Assembly: GCF_049243985.1 (NCBI RefSeq)
Contig: NC_135376.1
Location: 27,400,001 to 27,464,000, forward strand
DNA: 64,000 bases
Direction of reading: 5' to 3'
Source: Paroedura picta
Taxonomy: Eukaryota; Chordata; Lepidosauria; Squamata; Gekkonidae
Made by a program: the position numbers and the translations under genes
Part shown: positions 44,717 to 57,629 of the stretch, in pieces
Position numbering within the stretch: the first letter of the stretch is position 1
Layout of the letters: each line of letters begins with the position of its first letter
Notes under the pieces: model-generated
What the model saw: only the letters and a program-made list of their open reading frames with translations
Database searches by the model: none
What the model was told of the DNA's origin: nothing

Positions 44717-47127
44717 TGGTTATTGTTGTACAGTAGCAAGCAGCCGGACTTAGGTGAGTCATACAAATCTCCAAGTGGTAGCTGCTAACCTAGCTATAAT
44801 GAGTCCTCTACCAAAGGCCAATATGGCCCTGGAATGGAACCTGCACTCCCCATACTTTACTGATAGAAACCAAGTATTGTTAAGAAGACAGTATTGTGGT
44901 TGCCTAGCAACTGCTACTGTGGCTATCCATTTCTCAAAACTTCATGTGATCCTTTTATCACTTGTGAGAGTTAAGTCCTCCATTTTTTAAAGATATCATT
45001 TTTTTCTACAAACTTGGGGCCTCCTTCAGGTTTGTAGAAAGAGCCCCAATCTTTGGATTTGAGCATCCACAGATGGGGGGATCACACTATTATATTACTT
45101 TTGTTGAATTGTTGAAATCACTGTAATTGGTAAAAGATTTTTATTGAAAGCACTGTAATTGGCAAAGAGAACTCGTAAGAGTGGTATAAAATGACAATAG
45201 GCCAATGTATGTGTTTAAACAACATCAATTGAGGATTGTTAGCTGTTTGCTTGAAGCCAACATTCTAGATTCCAGTTTTGTTGCTCTTTATTTATTTTAT
45301 TGTTTTTAAATTATCCCTTGGGAATAAATTCTGTTAAGACATACCTTTTTCTGTTTCCCAAACTATGTGAAAACGCTCTCTATCATGTATTTCTCAAAAT
45401 TCATTGAGGTTTGTACAAACTTAAGGGTCCAAAAGCACACTTAAACTTCTATCTCAGCCCAGAGGTTATTTGAAAAGCAGCAATGTGGAAATGAGTCATA
45501 TAGTCTGGGGTGACCTATGTAAGCTACCTCTCAAACTTCATGTGAAAGCTGCTGAGGGCAGGAGGTGGACATGGGTACAACGTCAACCAGCCCTGAACCT
45601 TTGAACTAGTTTTGTTTAGAGTTCCAATGCTCCATTCATGAAGTCTCAGACCACTGTCTTCCATTCTGTTGCTCAGCTATTGTAGAGAGACTTGAGTTTT
45701 TAAAGTAATTATTACTCCATAATAGATTGAATCCTACCACTCTGCTCAGCTGATGGCATCCAGTTCTCCAGTGCCAAGGAGCCTTATTCTGATACAAGAG
45801 AGCCCATTGGCTCAGTTGAGCCTGTGCAGAACCATGGTTAGTGTGGCTGGCTGAATGCAGGCCACTTCATTAACTGTGCTTAGTTAGGGTCTGGGAAAGC
45901 AGGATCTGAAGCTGGTTTTATTAACTGCAGTTTTAATTATGGTGTTGTGTGATATCTGATTGCAGACATCCTGGTTTAATCCAGGCTTGCCTTTTGACTC
46001 CCTTCTAGACTACAGAGAGAAGAAAATAAAATTGGGAATTGTTGAAGTAAACCAGAATTTGTCTGTGAACTGAATTCTGGCTTCACAAAATTAACCATGG
46101 TTTAAGTCATGATTTTGCATTATGTTTAAACTGAGCTGTGTATATGAAAAATGTGGTCACATTATATGGGCACGAAACATTGGAAGACCAAGGTACAAAG
46201 AAACTAACTTTTCCCCACTTTGCAGGACTGTTGCTATATAGATGCATATGATTCTGATCTAATAGAAAAGTGCTACTTTGTAGTATCACACTTTATAAAT
46301 AAATACCTGTTATTTTTGTATGGAAATTTTATATATAAGATTATATTTCTGTACATTTCAAATGACCCTGTGTTTTGTGATAATGCTGCAAGGAGTGTTC
46401 AAAATTGAGAAAGTAGTTGCATCTGATATGAAAAGCATGCATACTCTGAAAAAATAAAAACTCACATCCAGCTGTTTGTGACCTGAGAAGTAAAGCTAAG
46501 CTGTAGAGCTGAATAAAATAATTTAAAGACAACTGGGGTTGTTCTTGTTTTCAAGCAAAACACTGTGGCAAAGGATTGTTGTCAAACGTTGGTGTTCATA
46601 GCATGTGTTCTCCATCTCAAAAATACATCTTACAGAGTACACTGCAGGAGAAATGGGGTCAAGTCAAATTGATGCTTTCAAAATAAATATAAAACATCAC
46701 TGATTTCAACACTTAGTGTCCAGCTCTGAAGAGTCTCCCATGATCTTTTTAGTTCTTAATTACACTGTACAGCCTCCTCCCCCTAATGTTACGTGCTGCT
46801 GGTAATGCAAATACTGGAAAATGCTTGTTTATTTGGATCTCACAAGATGATAGCTTAAATGTCTCGAGTCAAAAATACTGGAACTAGAATTCAATTAAGC
46901 AACAGTGGTTGAGATATTTTGAGTGTAGTATGCCAGAACTCTTTAGTGACCTTCATGTAGAAGTGTATGAAGCTGGCTGCCTCTTTCTAAAGGCAGACTT
47001 AAAAGACTTAACAAATGGTAATATGTACGCTATTCCCGCCCTCCTTTCACCTTTCCTATTTCTGTTTTAGATCTCCAGGAACATGTAAAATGGCCTTCAA
47101 GAAAAGTTTGCATCAAATGTACTGCAT
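44717..47127. other. Intergenic, nothing recognised
   Basis: No exon or clear mobile element. An AATAAA at 46511-46516 could be a distal poly(A) signal for a long TFDP2 transcript, but nothing else supports it. Confidence 0.35.
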
Positions 47128-47308
47128 GAGAGTGCCCTTGGCTTGGTGGTAAAGGATCTATTGGATATAGAGGATCCCGGGTTCAATTTGTGGCAGCTGC
47201 AGCTATATAACGATCAGGAAGTAGCCTATGTAGAAGATCTGTACCTGAAAGCTTGAGAGCTACAGCCAGTCAAAATAGACAGTATAGACCTTGATATGAG
47301 CAATACCT
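47128..47308 (+). mobile_element. SINE-C copy
   Basis: Head 'ccttggcttggtggtaaagg', box B-like 'cccgggttcaatttgtgg', and body with 'gtcaaaatagacagtataga'. A further SINE-C tail remnant lies at 48055-48165. Confidence 0.6.
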
Positions 47309-47635
47309 AACATGTTCATTTGGAGCCACTCTGAAACCACGTTTTTTTCCTCCCTTTCCATATCTCATCAGACAGGGTAAACATGAGTTTAAAGTGAATC
47401 CTTTAATGGCAAAGTAACAAAATATAGTAAGAGTTTTTCATTCTGCCTTCACTCTGCGTTCACTTCTTGTTGTAACGTATCAAACTGACTCATCAGGAAA
47501 GTGCTATGTAAAATACAGTTCCAACCAAAATTCTTGTTTTGGGCTAGGCAGCTCAATCCTACTCATAATCTTCCGCCTCAGGGTCAAAGAAAAGAAATCG
47601 CTTGGAAATGGGACAAAGTGTCTACTGCTTTAGAT

Positions 47636-47745
47636 CAGGGGTAGTCAACCTGTGGTCCTCCAGATGTCCATGGACTACAATTCCCATGGGCTCATGGGAA
47701 TTATAGTCCATGGACATCTGGAGGACCACAGGTTGACTACCCCTG
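47636..47745. mobile_element. Palindromic hAT-type MITE, copy 4
   Basis: A shortened copy (110 bp) whose 'ccagcaaatgctgg' centre is lost. Exact 8-bp duplication 'ctttagat' at 47628-47635 and 47746-47753. The arms are nearly perfect. Confidence 0.93.
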
Positions 47746-48054
47746 CTTTAGATGGTGTGGCTAGTAGATGGGGCCACAGCAGGATTATATCAGCCTCTGA
47801 AGTTCCAAGTAGCTACTTGCAAACAGTGGCTCAGTAAAATGGACTCTGTATAGCTCACCATGTTTTCACAGGTCTTTGAAGTCGTCTTATGATAACGATA
47901 GCTATTCTCAAAGTTCTTTGTGCACAGTCAGCTCTCTGTTATTTATTATAGCTAAGTTCTTAAACAGAGGTAGAAGCTTTAGTGGAACACTTCGCATGTA
48001 GGAGACCATAAAGTGAATCTCAACATTTTCAGGTAAGGACTCTCAGCAGATGTT

Positions 48055-48165
48055 GAAAAAGAGATTCCTCCTTCTGAGGCCCTGGAGAACTTTTTTCAAA
48101 GTAGACAATTCAGAGTTGGATGGACCGATAGACTGATTCAGTATAAGATAGTTGCATGTATTTTA
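48055..48165 (+). repeat. SINE-C 3' remnant
   Basis: 'gatggaccgatagactgatt' and 'cagtataagatagttgcatg' match the distal end of SINE-C. Confidence 0.5.
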
Positions 48166-49560
48166 AAACCCATTAGTCTGCAGTCTAACAGAAATGTATA
48201 TTAAAATGCTATATTCAAAAGCAAAATGTACACATTTGACATATATGTAGATTTCAGTTATAGAGCTGACTCTAAATAGTACCTGTCCCCCAAATTCTAG
48301 TGTTTCTTTGAGCTGGATCACCACTATGTAGATTCTGGCATGTTTTGTTGTCCCATAGTCACTACACTGCAAGTAGCTGCCTTTCAGGGTAAAAGTGTAA
48401 GGCTTGCTGACTGGGCTGGTTGACCAGCAAAATGCACCAAAGGGTAAGACAATGAGTTTGTGGTGGGAGGAACCTGAGGCTTAGAATTGGGAAACTGTTT
48501 TTTGCTAATATTTCTCCTGATATGCCAAATCGTTATGAAGCCTTTGTAGTAGAGATCACAATTTGGTCTTGGCAACAAGTTCCTGGGTTGAATCACTAGT
48601 TTTAAAGAGCTCAGCCTTTTCTATTTTTAATTAATCAAAGCAGCAAGAATGGAATATCTGAATATACTTATTATTTGTTAAACTGCTCCAGCCTTACCGA
48701 TTAAGTGCCAGATTCAAAGAATGCATTCTTTGTAAGGACTTGTAAAAAGTCTAGTGTTGCAAGTGAGCATTTTAATAAAACAAAATTGCAGGGGTGTTTG
48801 TTCTGACGCCTACACAGAAAGTATGATACGTGTAGGTTGCATTTTAGGGCAGACTTTTAACCTACATAAGCCCTGTATTCTTTAATATGTACGCATGAGA
48901 TTATATTCTCATTGAGAAAATCTGTGCCTGCAATAATGGAGATTTTTTTGTAGGAAACATTAAGTCTGTTGTTACCTATAGGGTTGTTAGCTTGTAAACT
49001 GGTCTGTCTTCTATGTGTCACTTTAATATCCGTTTGATCTGCAGAAAATACAAGAGCCTGTTCTTGAACTCCATGCCCTGAAAAGCATCAACTTCCCATC
49101 TTCACACATTCTCCTTCAGTTTAAAGGAATGGGATTTTTTATCCTGGCCACCTGCCATTGCTAGTTACCCATCTGTCACCTAAGGATGCAGAGATCAAAT
49201 GGACTGTAGTATTTCTGTAGCATATGCACTTTTTTCTCCCAAGGGTTTACCATCTTATCCTTTATTTTATATCCCCTTCATTTATAATTTGGTTGCCCCC
49301 CATATTTGAAGATCCTGTAGGCACCTGTGAAAATATGAGTTGGATCTTCTAAATATCTACCTAGACTAGGAGATCATCCCATTGACCGTTTATGCACTGA
49401 AAGTTTCATGCTGGGCTGCAGGCTGGAGTTTTAGTCATGGCAGATTGCCCCACCTCTTCCTGTACCCACGCAGGGGAGCATTTGGACCGGTGCACCTCAT
49501 CTGCCCCCAATTTGTGCTCCTGCATGGGAGCTGGGGCATTAAAAGTCCCAGTGCATAAAC
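48166..49560. other. Intergenic, nothing recognised
   Basis: No gene or repeat family recognised. Confidence 0.35.
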
Positions 49561-49698
49561 CAGGGGTAGTCAAACTGCGGCCCTCCAGATGTCCATGGAC
49601 TACAATTCCCAAGAGCCTCCTGCCAGCGAATGCTGGCAGGGGGCTCTTGGGAATTGTAGTCCATGGACATCTGGAGGGCCGCAGTTTGACTACCCCTG
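49561..49698. mobile_element. Palindromic hAT-type MITE, copy 5
   Basis: 138 bp, variant termini 'caggggtagtcaaactgcgg', centre 'ccagcgaatgctgg'. Exact 8-bp duplication 'gcataaac' at 49553-49560 and 49699-49706. The matched change in both arms (aactgcggcc) defines a subfamily. Confidence 0.93.
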
Positions 49699-49706
49699 GC
49701 ATAAAC

Positions 49707-51388
49707 GGTCATTGAGACCAAAAGAGTTCATTCCCAAACAAGTGTGTAAAGAAAAAAGGGGAAATAAGGTTGAGCTTAAACACACATTTTAATTTTCCTT
49801 AAAGTATACTGTAAATAATTCTGTTATTTTGTCTCTTTGGAAAATATTATCTCAGAGTTACATTTAACCCAAAATACCAAAGTTGCCCCTCCACACAGAG
49901 AGTGGTGGGAAAGATATTGTTAAATAATATTACATCTGCAGTTGAAGTTTTTTGACACTTGGTTGGATTTCCTCCCTTATATATTTTCCGGTTATATTTC
50001 TATAATATACATGTGGCTGTTCTAAAAGAGCTACTCTGTATTTAAGTGAGAGGGTCCTGCAAGGAGCATAGGAAACGATCACAAGAGTCAGCTCCAGTTA
50101 ATTAACCATTTTGTGCTTTTAAAATCTTTCTCCTTTGAGTAGCCCTAATCCACAGTGCATAAATTCTAGAGGCGGAGGCAGGTTGGAACAGTTATAACGG
50201 GCACTGGCATGAGCCAAATAATTATATGGATCTAGTGGCAGTTATATTCAGGGCGTGTACTTCCTGGAATGTTCTGAAATCAGTACCAGCTTAAGACTTG
50301 CCTTGAGCCTTCCTGCCAGAGAGCAGTGCCCTAACCTGAATGTATGGTTTTGGCTTCTGGTACTCCACAATTACTCAGAAGCACTCTAATTAAGAATTCA
50401 AATTGCTGCTTTTGAAAAAGCAGGATTCATTATTGTGGTCACTGCAGAATGCTGAAAGAGCATGTTTAAATCTTTGTTACAGGGCAAGTGTATTGCTGAA
50501 ATGTCTCTTGCATTTTTGAATGAGTATAATGTTTTTCTTGTTCGCTGAAAAAAATGTTCAGAATGGATCCTCCTCATTGGTTATGGGTGTTCATAACAAA
50601 GCGCTAATAGCCAAGATTATTCAGGGAGATCATCTACTGAGCAATGCCTGGTTAGGCTTTTCTAACAGGATAGCAGAGTTAGTAGCCAAATGAGAGGAGT
50701 GAAGAATATGGAGATAAGAGTAAGGCGATAATGATTTTTAAGTTTGCTGCGGTGGTTAATCAGGGCTCTCAAGGACAATACCTGTTGTTTCAGTCCCTAA
50801 ATAAATGATGTAGCAGAGATGATTCAGTGGTAATTTTAGGGAAATGGGGGTGGGATTTTTTATATGTATCCTATTTTACTGTCTCAGAAAGTTGTTGTGG
50901 CCACTGTCCAGACTCCAGAGAGGACAAATATATTTCATCTGTAACAGAGCTCCTTTGATATTCTTCAGGTTTATAGGAGCCGGGAGTCACTAGACTCTTG
51001 GACAAGATGACCCGAACTGAAAACTTGGCAGTGCGTTGAGAGAAAGAACATAGCTGTGCTATGTTTACAGCCAGCCTCTTTTCTATTTTTCAAGGCCAGA
51101 CTTGGGATCAAGGATATCTGAATTATGTTTTGTGGTCTCTCTCCTCCACTCCAAGAATTCCTTATTAGAGCTAGGAGGAGGGGACAAAACACACACACAT
51201 CCAACTTGGGCAGTCCTGGAAAGAGTCTACCATCTCAATTTAAAGACATTTTAAATATATCAGATTGTTCATTGATTGTGGAGAGCAAATCCATGTTCAT
51301 GGAACATTGCAGATGCACAGACAAGGTAAAAAGATAGCTAAAAGAAGGTAAGCGAAAAACATGAGATTCAGGGAACCATGGTGTAAGG
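49707..51388. other. Intergenic, nothing recognised
   Basis: No gene or repeat family recognised. Confidence 0.35.
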
Positions 51389-51492
51389 CAGGGGTAGTCA
51401 ACCTGTGGTCCTCCAGATGTCCATGGACTATAATTCCCATGAGCCCCTGCCAGCAAATGGGCATCTGGAGGACCACAGGTTGACTACCCCTG
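51389..51492. mobile_element. Palindromic hAT-type MITE, copy 6
   Basis: 104 bp with the inner right arm deleted. Duplications 'gtgtaagg' (51381-51388) and 'gcgtaagg' (51493-51500), 7 of 8 identical. Confidence 0.9.
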
Positions 51493-51774
51493 GCGTAAGG
51501 GCCACACCAGAGTCATCTGGGGGATCAGTCTTTGAGAACAGTAGCCTAGCTAATACTATGGTCTGACAACATATATTTAGAATGTCATAACAGCAGTACA
51601 GTTAGGATCTTGGGACTGTGTCAAAGAGACTTGTTTATCGTAGCATGCTTGTTAAATATATTTCAGGAAACCAGAAGTATTTCAGTTGCCTTTGCTCGAA
51701 GAGCCTGTGTTTACATAGTTCAAACTGTCACTTAGAATAGAGGCAGATGATTTTACTAATAAGACTACATTTTT

Positions 51775-52500
51775 ATATATTTTCATATTTATTAATCGCC
51801 ACTCCCTGCTGGCTTGTGGCGATTTACAATAAATATTTTAAACCCTCATATAATGCACATCAATACATTATAAACAGTAAAACAATACTGGCAGTAAAAA
51901 AAAAACAAGCTATAAACCTCCCACCCATCCATAATCTGTAGTAGCAGCCACCAACCATGATTCATGGGAGGGAATTTCCTGGCAATGTCCTGTCTATGGG
52001 GCCTATACTGGGAGGGACCCAATCTTCCTAACCTGGCCTCAACTGAATGCCTGGTGGAAGAACTCCATCTTACAGGCCCTGTGGAACTGTGATAGCTCCA
52101 TCAGGGCCCTTAGTTCTTCTGGGAACTCATTCCACCAGGTCAGGGCCAGGACTGAGAAGGCCCTGGCCCTGGTCAAAGCCAGGTGTACTTCCCAGGGGAC
52201 AACCAACCTATTCAAACCTGCAGAGCGAGGAACCATGTGGGGGGCATAAGGAGATAAGTGTGGCCCAGTTCACGGATGGCCCTTAAACCTGATCCGGAAG
52301 CTAACCAACCAATGCAGCAGCCTCAGCACAGGCTGGATGTGGGTCCTCCAAGATTACCTTGTGAGCAGCCACATTTTGAACCAATTGCAATTTCTGGGTC
52401 AGAGATAAGGGTAGGCCCACATAGAGCGAGTTAAGAGTAGTCTAATCTGTAAGTGACTGTTGCATGGATCACTGTAGCCAAGGGGGCCAAGTATTCTGAT
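51775..52500 (-). mobile_element. LINE 3' part (CR1/L2 type)
   Basis: The minus-strand frame at 52039-52236 includes ARAFSVLALTWWNEFPEELR and ALMELSQFHRACKMEFFHQAF, the C-terminal signature of reptilian CR1/L2-type ORF2. The left edge (ttattaatcgccactccctg) is the reversed LINE tail. 5'-truncated. Confidence 0.75.
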
Positions 52501-53426
52501 ATGCAAAGACAGTGCAAGTCCTCTGAACCCATTCTAGGGGTTTTGACCTAGAGCTCAGCTAATGCTATTGCCAGGATCTGGAGCACAGTCTCCTTCCTAG
52601 ATCTTGAAATAATGGGCAGATTCTATGGGAGAATGCATTTTCTCCATGCTCAAATACGTATAACATACTCTTCATGACAAACAAACAACTTTGTTTGGAG
52701 CTTGGTAATTGTTCCAAAATAGCAATCAAAAGCAACACCATGGTCTCAGCTGGAGGCTGCAAGATTAGATCTTGATAAGCCAGCTATGATAACACCTTAT
52801 TATTAGACACGAGAAAAACCTGTTGCTCAAATAGCATTTCCTTGCTGCATGCTTCTTTCTTCCCTGGAGTTGTATACCTGTTATTACAGGAGAAGCCATA
52901 TTGCAGTGGTACAAGTTGCGTTCTAACAGTATTCATACGTCTCCAGCAGCATAACTGTTGAAACAAGGCTTTGCACCCAGTATTAACAAAATGAAGGTGC
53001 ACAAGGCTAATCCAGAATTGAATCAGCCCGAAAGCCCTGTTTTATAGTTGCAAGCATCTCTAGTCAATATGGTGCCTTTCATGTGGGGCACCAAGTATGG
53101 TTAAGCAATGAAAACTGCCATCCTGTCTCACACCATAATCATTCACAGGATAACTACATGTAAGGTACTACCTCAAGAGAAGTAAATTGTTCCATATAGT
53201 GAAGTTTTCCTCATGATAAGCAACTTCCCTGCTGTCATCATCCACCAATATCAAGCAGCTAGGCTAGTGGAGTTAAAGAACTATTACAGTATAGCTTTGG
53301 CCAGTATAGCCCCGTTTGTTAGTATAATTTCTGAATGATGGGCACTTGCTCTTAAAGTCTAGGAAATGTAATTCTGTTAGAAAAACCACTGCCCTTTCAA
53401 CCTTTATCTAAGGTCAAGTATCAGTC
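52501..53426. other. Intergenic, nothing recognised
   Basis: No gene or clear repeat recognised. Confidence 0.35.
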
Positions 53427-53438
53427 TATGAGCATAGT

Positions 53439-53722
53439 AAAGGTAAAGGTAAAGGTATCCCCTGTGCAAGCACCGAGTCATGTCTGACCCTTGGGGTGAC
53501 GCCCTCCAGCGTTTTCATGGCAGACTCAATATGGGGTGGTTTGCCAGTGCCTTCCCCAGTCATGACCGTTTACCCCCCAGCAAGCTGGGTACTCATTTTA
53601 CCGACCTCGGAAGGATGGAAGGCTGAGTCAACCTTGAGCCGGCTGCTGGGATTGAACTCCCAGCCTCATGGGCAAAGCTTTCAGACGGCTGCCTTACCAC
53701 TCTGCGCCACAAGAGGCTCTCT
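53439..53722 (-). mobile_element. SINE-A (tRNA-derived), full length
   Basis: The tail at the left is three aaaggt units and the head at the right is 'gcgccacaagaggctct'. Exact 12-bp duplication 'tatgagcatagt' at 53427-53438 and 53723-53734. Close to the other full copies. Confidence 0.92.
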
Positions 53723-53749
53723 TATGAGCATAGTCCATTAGCCTAAATA

Positions 53750-53815
53750 AAGCCTTCGGGGGGAGGCGGGGTATAAATATAAATATAATAATAATAATTA
53801 TTATTATTATTATTT
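53750..53815 (+). repeat. LINE tail with (AAT)n/(ATT)n microsatellite
   Basis: 'gggaggcggggtataaatat' is a LINE 3' end. It runs into a trinucleotide repeat whose strand sense flips midway (aat then att), making a small hairpin. Confidence 0.55.
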
Positions 53816-54932
53816 CCATATAGGTCAAATAAATGGGAGCCTTTTTAAGTGTCAGGAATAAAGTTACCATCCCTGTGTATTATGAATTTATGGCCTTCAT
53901 CCTTTCCAGAACTAGGACCAATAGAACCACAAGCAAGTCATTTGAGTTGCGTAGCACCAGAGTCATGTGTGGAGAAGAACCTACGCAGTAGTGAGAACCA
54001 AGGCCAGGATACAAGCTGAACACAAGGTGGTGTACTATAGAAAGGAAAAAGGCAATTGAGCCATGCAGGAATCTTCAGTGTTGACTTTGCTTTCCCTTTC
54101 TGCTGCTTCGCAGTCTGCCTGCAAGAAACCAGGTGGGATGTCACCTTTGCTGTCGGTACATGTTCACTAATAGCAGGTCACTCTAAACAGCAGCAACAAA
54201 TGGTTGCTCTATAGGGAATCATGGCCCAGTACATGGGCCTATGTGGCCTCCCTGAGGGTCCTGCCCCATGGGGTGAAAGCTCTATGTGTAAATTATCAGA
54301 CTTCAAATTAAGCAATCCACTCATCAATTTATACAACAGTAAAGACTCTAAGCTTAGTTTCACAGTCACAGCAGGGTAAACAGCAACTTGTTCCTCAGCT
54401 AACTAAAGATATGCCCCATAACCTAGCAAGCTCAACTGTCCATCTGCTGCTCATGTTTTGTTCTAAATGACAGGAAACACTGGCTTAATGGACTCATTGA
54501 AACCCATAATGCAGCATAATTGACTTTTTGAAAGAGAAGGGTGCCCTGTACATCCTGCCAAAGTTCATGGGGCCTTCCTGAATCCACTGGAACATGTACC
54601 AGAATCCAGTTCCTGAGAAAGTGATTTATAACAATAGCAAGGGAGGAGGAAAACTTTTAAGTCTCTGGACTCAGAAGTGCCTCTCCTCATTGGTAAATCA
54701 CCTGTCTGGTGAGTGTTAGGTAGGATGTTTCAATGCAACCTGTGAGCCACTTTTTAAAATAGGGGGAAACGGCGTATATCAAGTGGAAACGCTCATTTCA
54801 TAATAAGGCCCAGTTTAAACAGTTGAAAACATTTGATTTTTACTGCCGTATAGACAGTAGCGTACACAGATTTGAACACAAATGATGTAGAATAAAATCC
54901 ATCTGAAACTTTATAAATTAAACAAAGGAATG
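53816..54932. other. Intergenic, nothing recognised
   Basis: Sequence between the converging TFDP2 and ATP1B3 genes, with no recognisable exon. Confidence 0.35.
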
Positions 54933-55878
54933 TTTAATCAAGACAATCCTTACGGAGCTTTAAATTTTGAACAAGCATTTCTCCATTCAGGGTTTTTTCT
55001 TTTTAAATTGGAAAGTGTAAGTCTACTCCCACATAGTGAGGTCTTTTCGTTCAAGCAGCTTTGTAATACAATTGTTACCAGGTTTCTAAACCATAAACAT
55101 CATAAAGAAATTGTTTCATACTGATAGTTCTGAACTAAGGTTTTAGAAGTGACATTGTATTGGTTTTATCTGTGCTCCACATACAGCAAGCAATTAACAG
55201 TACAGTAACAGTCAATTCCTCAACTAAAATACCAAATCTAGACCAAACATTACATGTACACACAATACCTGTACAATGACAAGCACAACAGACTAGTTCA
55301 GTACTTAAATAATGTCAAATCAATACTAACACTTAGAATCCATTTTATATTTTCCCACTACCTACCACCCAATACAGGATTTAAATTGTCTTTGCACAAA
55401 CACAACTCACTATTTTGGGTCAGGCAGTTTTAATTCTCATATTTTACTCTTTAAAAGTATGCTGGTACTGATATGAGAGTTAAACCAGTGTTAAACCAAT
55501 ACAATATTTACATAGCACAGCACATTACATTTGAGACACTCACTTGGGGATAAAGCCCACATTTTGTAACAGAACAAAGACCACCATTATTACATTTCCA
55601 GAGGCTATTTACAGGTCCCTAAGGTGACAAACTATGTCTGTACATTGATCCAACAACGCAGGCAAAATCATGACAGGCAGTTACTTTGTGAAGTATTTAA
55701 AACATGATTTGGAAGCACATTATGCTACCCCTGAATGCCATGTTCCACCCCAAGCTTCTCCAAGGTGGTTTCATCTCCCAGAATGGCAGGTCCCGCTGAT
55801 ACAGAACAAACAAACAAACAAAAAATCAGAACAAAAAACAACCCCCAAAGGTTTACTTTGTGAAGATATGGATGACCT
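54933..55878 (-). other. ATP1B3: Probable ATP1B3 3' UTR
   Basis: Lies directly after the ATP1B3 stop on the minus strand. An ATTAAA variant signal (plus-strand tttaat at 54933-54938) would give a UTR of about 0.95 kb. A (CAAA)n run at 55804-55822 lies inside. The end is not proven. Confidence 0.4.
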
Positions 55879-56049
55879 CTATCCAGATATTTGAAATTTG
55901 AAGGACACTCGCCCCAGAAACTTGTCACGATCATCTTGGTTTTTTAAATTGCCTGATCCATGGATCTTGCAGTCAACTGTTACATCATCTTTGGTACTGG
56001 TTGTGTTAAATGTTAACTGGACAGCCACAAGTGGCTGTAAGTAGCCAGG
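55879..56049 (-). CDS. ATP1B3: ATP1B3 last coding exon
   Basis: 57 codons with the stop TAG at 55881-55879 on the minus strand. The acceptor follows a (CT)n-rich tract (plus-strand agagagagag at 56061-56072). The first codon is Pro where human has Val. Confidence 0.95.
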   Translation of the reverse strand, partial: PGYLQPLVAVQLTFNTTSTKDDVTVDCKIHGSGNLKNQDDRDKFLGRVSFKFQISG

Positions 56050-57162
56050 CTAGTTCAAAAAGAGAGAGAGAGAACAGCAGTTTGTTTTTTTAAGTTGGCT
56101 TAACAACACTTATGAAATATAATTGTGTCATCTATACATGTTTAGCCATATGTAAGTTGCAGAATGTTTAAATAAATCTCAAGCTGGGATTAGGTTGCAA
56201 ATTTACAGTTTGATCTGGAGCACAGTTAAAGCCTTTTAAGACCCATGTATATTTACACAGAACTGCACTGTTTATGCTGTTGCATAAAGATAGACAAACT
56301 TGCTTTAGAGAAAACTCGAATAAGATGTGACATGCAAGTTTCATTTTGGATTTATATTAATACTTCTCAGTAACCAGCTGTGAACAGTTTGCTCGATGCT
56401 ATCTGCCTCAATCATTGTCTTTTGCCAGGGCATGAAGACTTCTCTTTTGTCTAGCATTCCCGCACTTTTTGTTTGTTTTATTCACACACATGCATACCTT
56501 CTAAATTTTACGTGAATTTTTATGTCTTTTTAATCTTGAGTGACATAATTGGGTGGAAAGGTAGGATGTAAATAACTTGTACTTGCATGAAAAAAATTAC
56601 AGCCCAGTTCAAAGCCATACTCTTCTCCCTCCACTGGAGCAAACCTGGAGCCAGACTGTCATACATCCAAGTTGTGCCACAACAAATCAAAAGCAGCACT
56701 AACTTATGAAGTAGCCAACTGTTTCTTCCAATGCTGGAATGGTGCCCCAATCTGTTTCACATGGCTTTCATGCACTGGCTCGGTTTAATAGTCTGTTAAT
56801 TTATACTGTTTTATGCTGTGTTATATTAGGTTTTACTTTGTGAGCTGACTCCAATAGGTTCTCTAAAATAAATATATTTATGTTAACACATTCAAAGTCA
56901 TGGTCTGTGACTGCATAAATTAACTTGACTTGACACATTCAAAGAAGTACAGAGCAATTCTCTTTGGCAGATTCCTCATGCTAAATCATTCCATTGACAA
57001 AGACAACAGATTTTCAGATGAAATGAAGTTCACTTATTATTTTTAAAAATATTAGATATATATAAAAATACTCACATGTAAGCGTTTCCCATAGTATGGG
57101 AAATACATTAGGTCAATTTCTCCCTTAGGAGGAAAGTAAGCTATCTGTGTTTTGTTTTCTTC
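55879..57162 (-). CDS. ATP1B3: Na+/K+-ATPase subunit beta-3, C-terminal exons
   Basis: The beta subunit is a single-pass type II membrane glycoprotein that folds and delivers the Na+/K+ pump alpha subunit to the plasma membrane. Exon 57076-57162 encodes [20 protein letters not shown] then FPYYGKRLH, containing the conserved FPYYGK block. Exon 55879-56049 encodes [20 protein letters not shown] then [20 protein letters not shown] and [25 protein letters not shown] and the DRDKFLGRV end fit beta-3 best. The Cys in VDCKI is the second Cys of the last family disulphide. NTTS offers an N-glycosylation site. It lies tail to tail with TFDP2, as in mammals. N-terminal cytoplasmic tail, membrane helix and most of the ectodomain are outside the window or not identified. 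Confidence 0.93.
57076..57162 (-). CDS. ATP1B3: ATP1B3 penultimate coding exon
   Basis: 29 codons, phase 0 at both ends, with a gtgagt donor and 'catctctag' acceptor. Contains FPYYGK. Confidence 0.95.
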
Positions 57163-57629
57163 CTAGAGATGAATATACGACACAAATCAGTTTTTAAAGA
57201 TGATAGCAGCCTAAGAATTGGAACTATAAATCAGAAATCACAACTTTGTAAGTGCAACAAATTTCCACATCATTAATTAAAACTATAGAAACCGTACAGC
57301 CATGTAGCATATTTTTAAAGATTTAAGGTGTTACACCTTTCAGAAGGGGTGAAATGAATGCATGAACTCCTATGAATGAATCTTGCATACCTCTTGAAGT
57401 CTGACCAATTCATTTATGTTTCATCCTTCTGTTCCGAGAAAACATTAAAGGTATCAGGTACTCTTTATACAACAAACTGAATCCTGCTTTCCAGTGGGAG
57501 GGGGAAAGACTGATTTCCCCTTTGCCACTGTACCCCCCAGTCACACTCAACAGTTTTCCAACGTGTGTGTGTGCCCCTGAACACCAGGGCGGCCAGGAAA
57601 GTTAAGTTCTTTGAGCAAAGGCCACTCAC

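Noticed and set aside
823-51492. CRISPR-like array of repeated palindromes
   Set aside because: The repeats are far apart, each flanked by 8-bp duplications, with no regular spacers: DNA transposons in a vertebrate genome.
53780-53812. AAT/ATT microsatellite as a regulatory hairpin
   Set aside because: It directly follows a LINE tail and is best explained as expansion of that tail.
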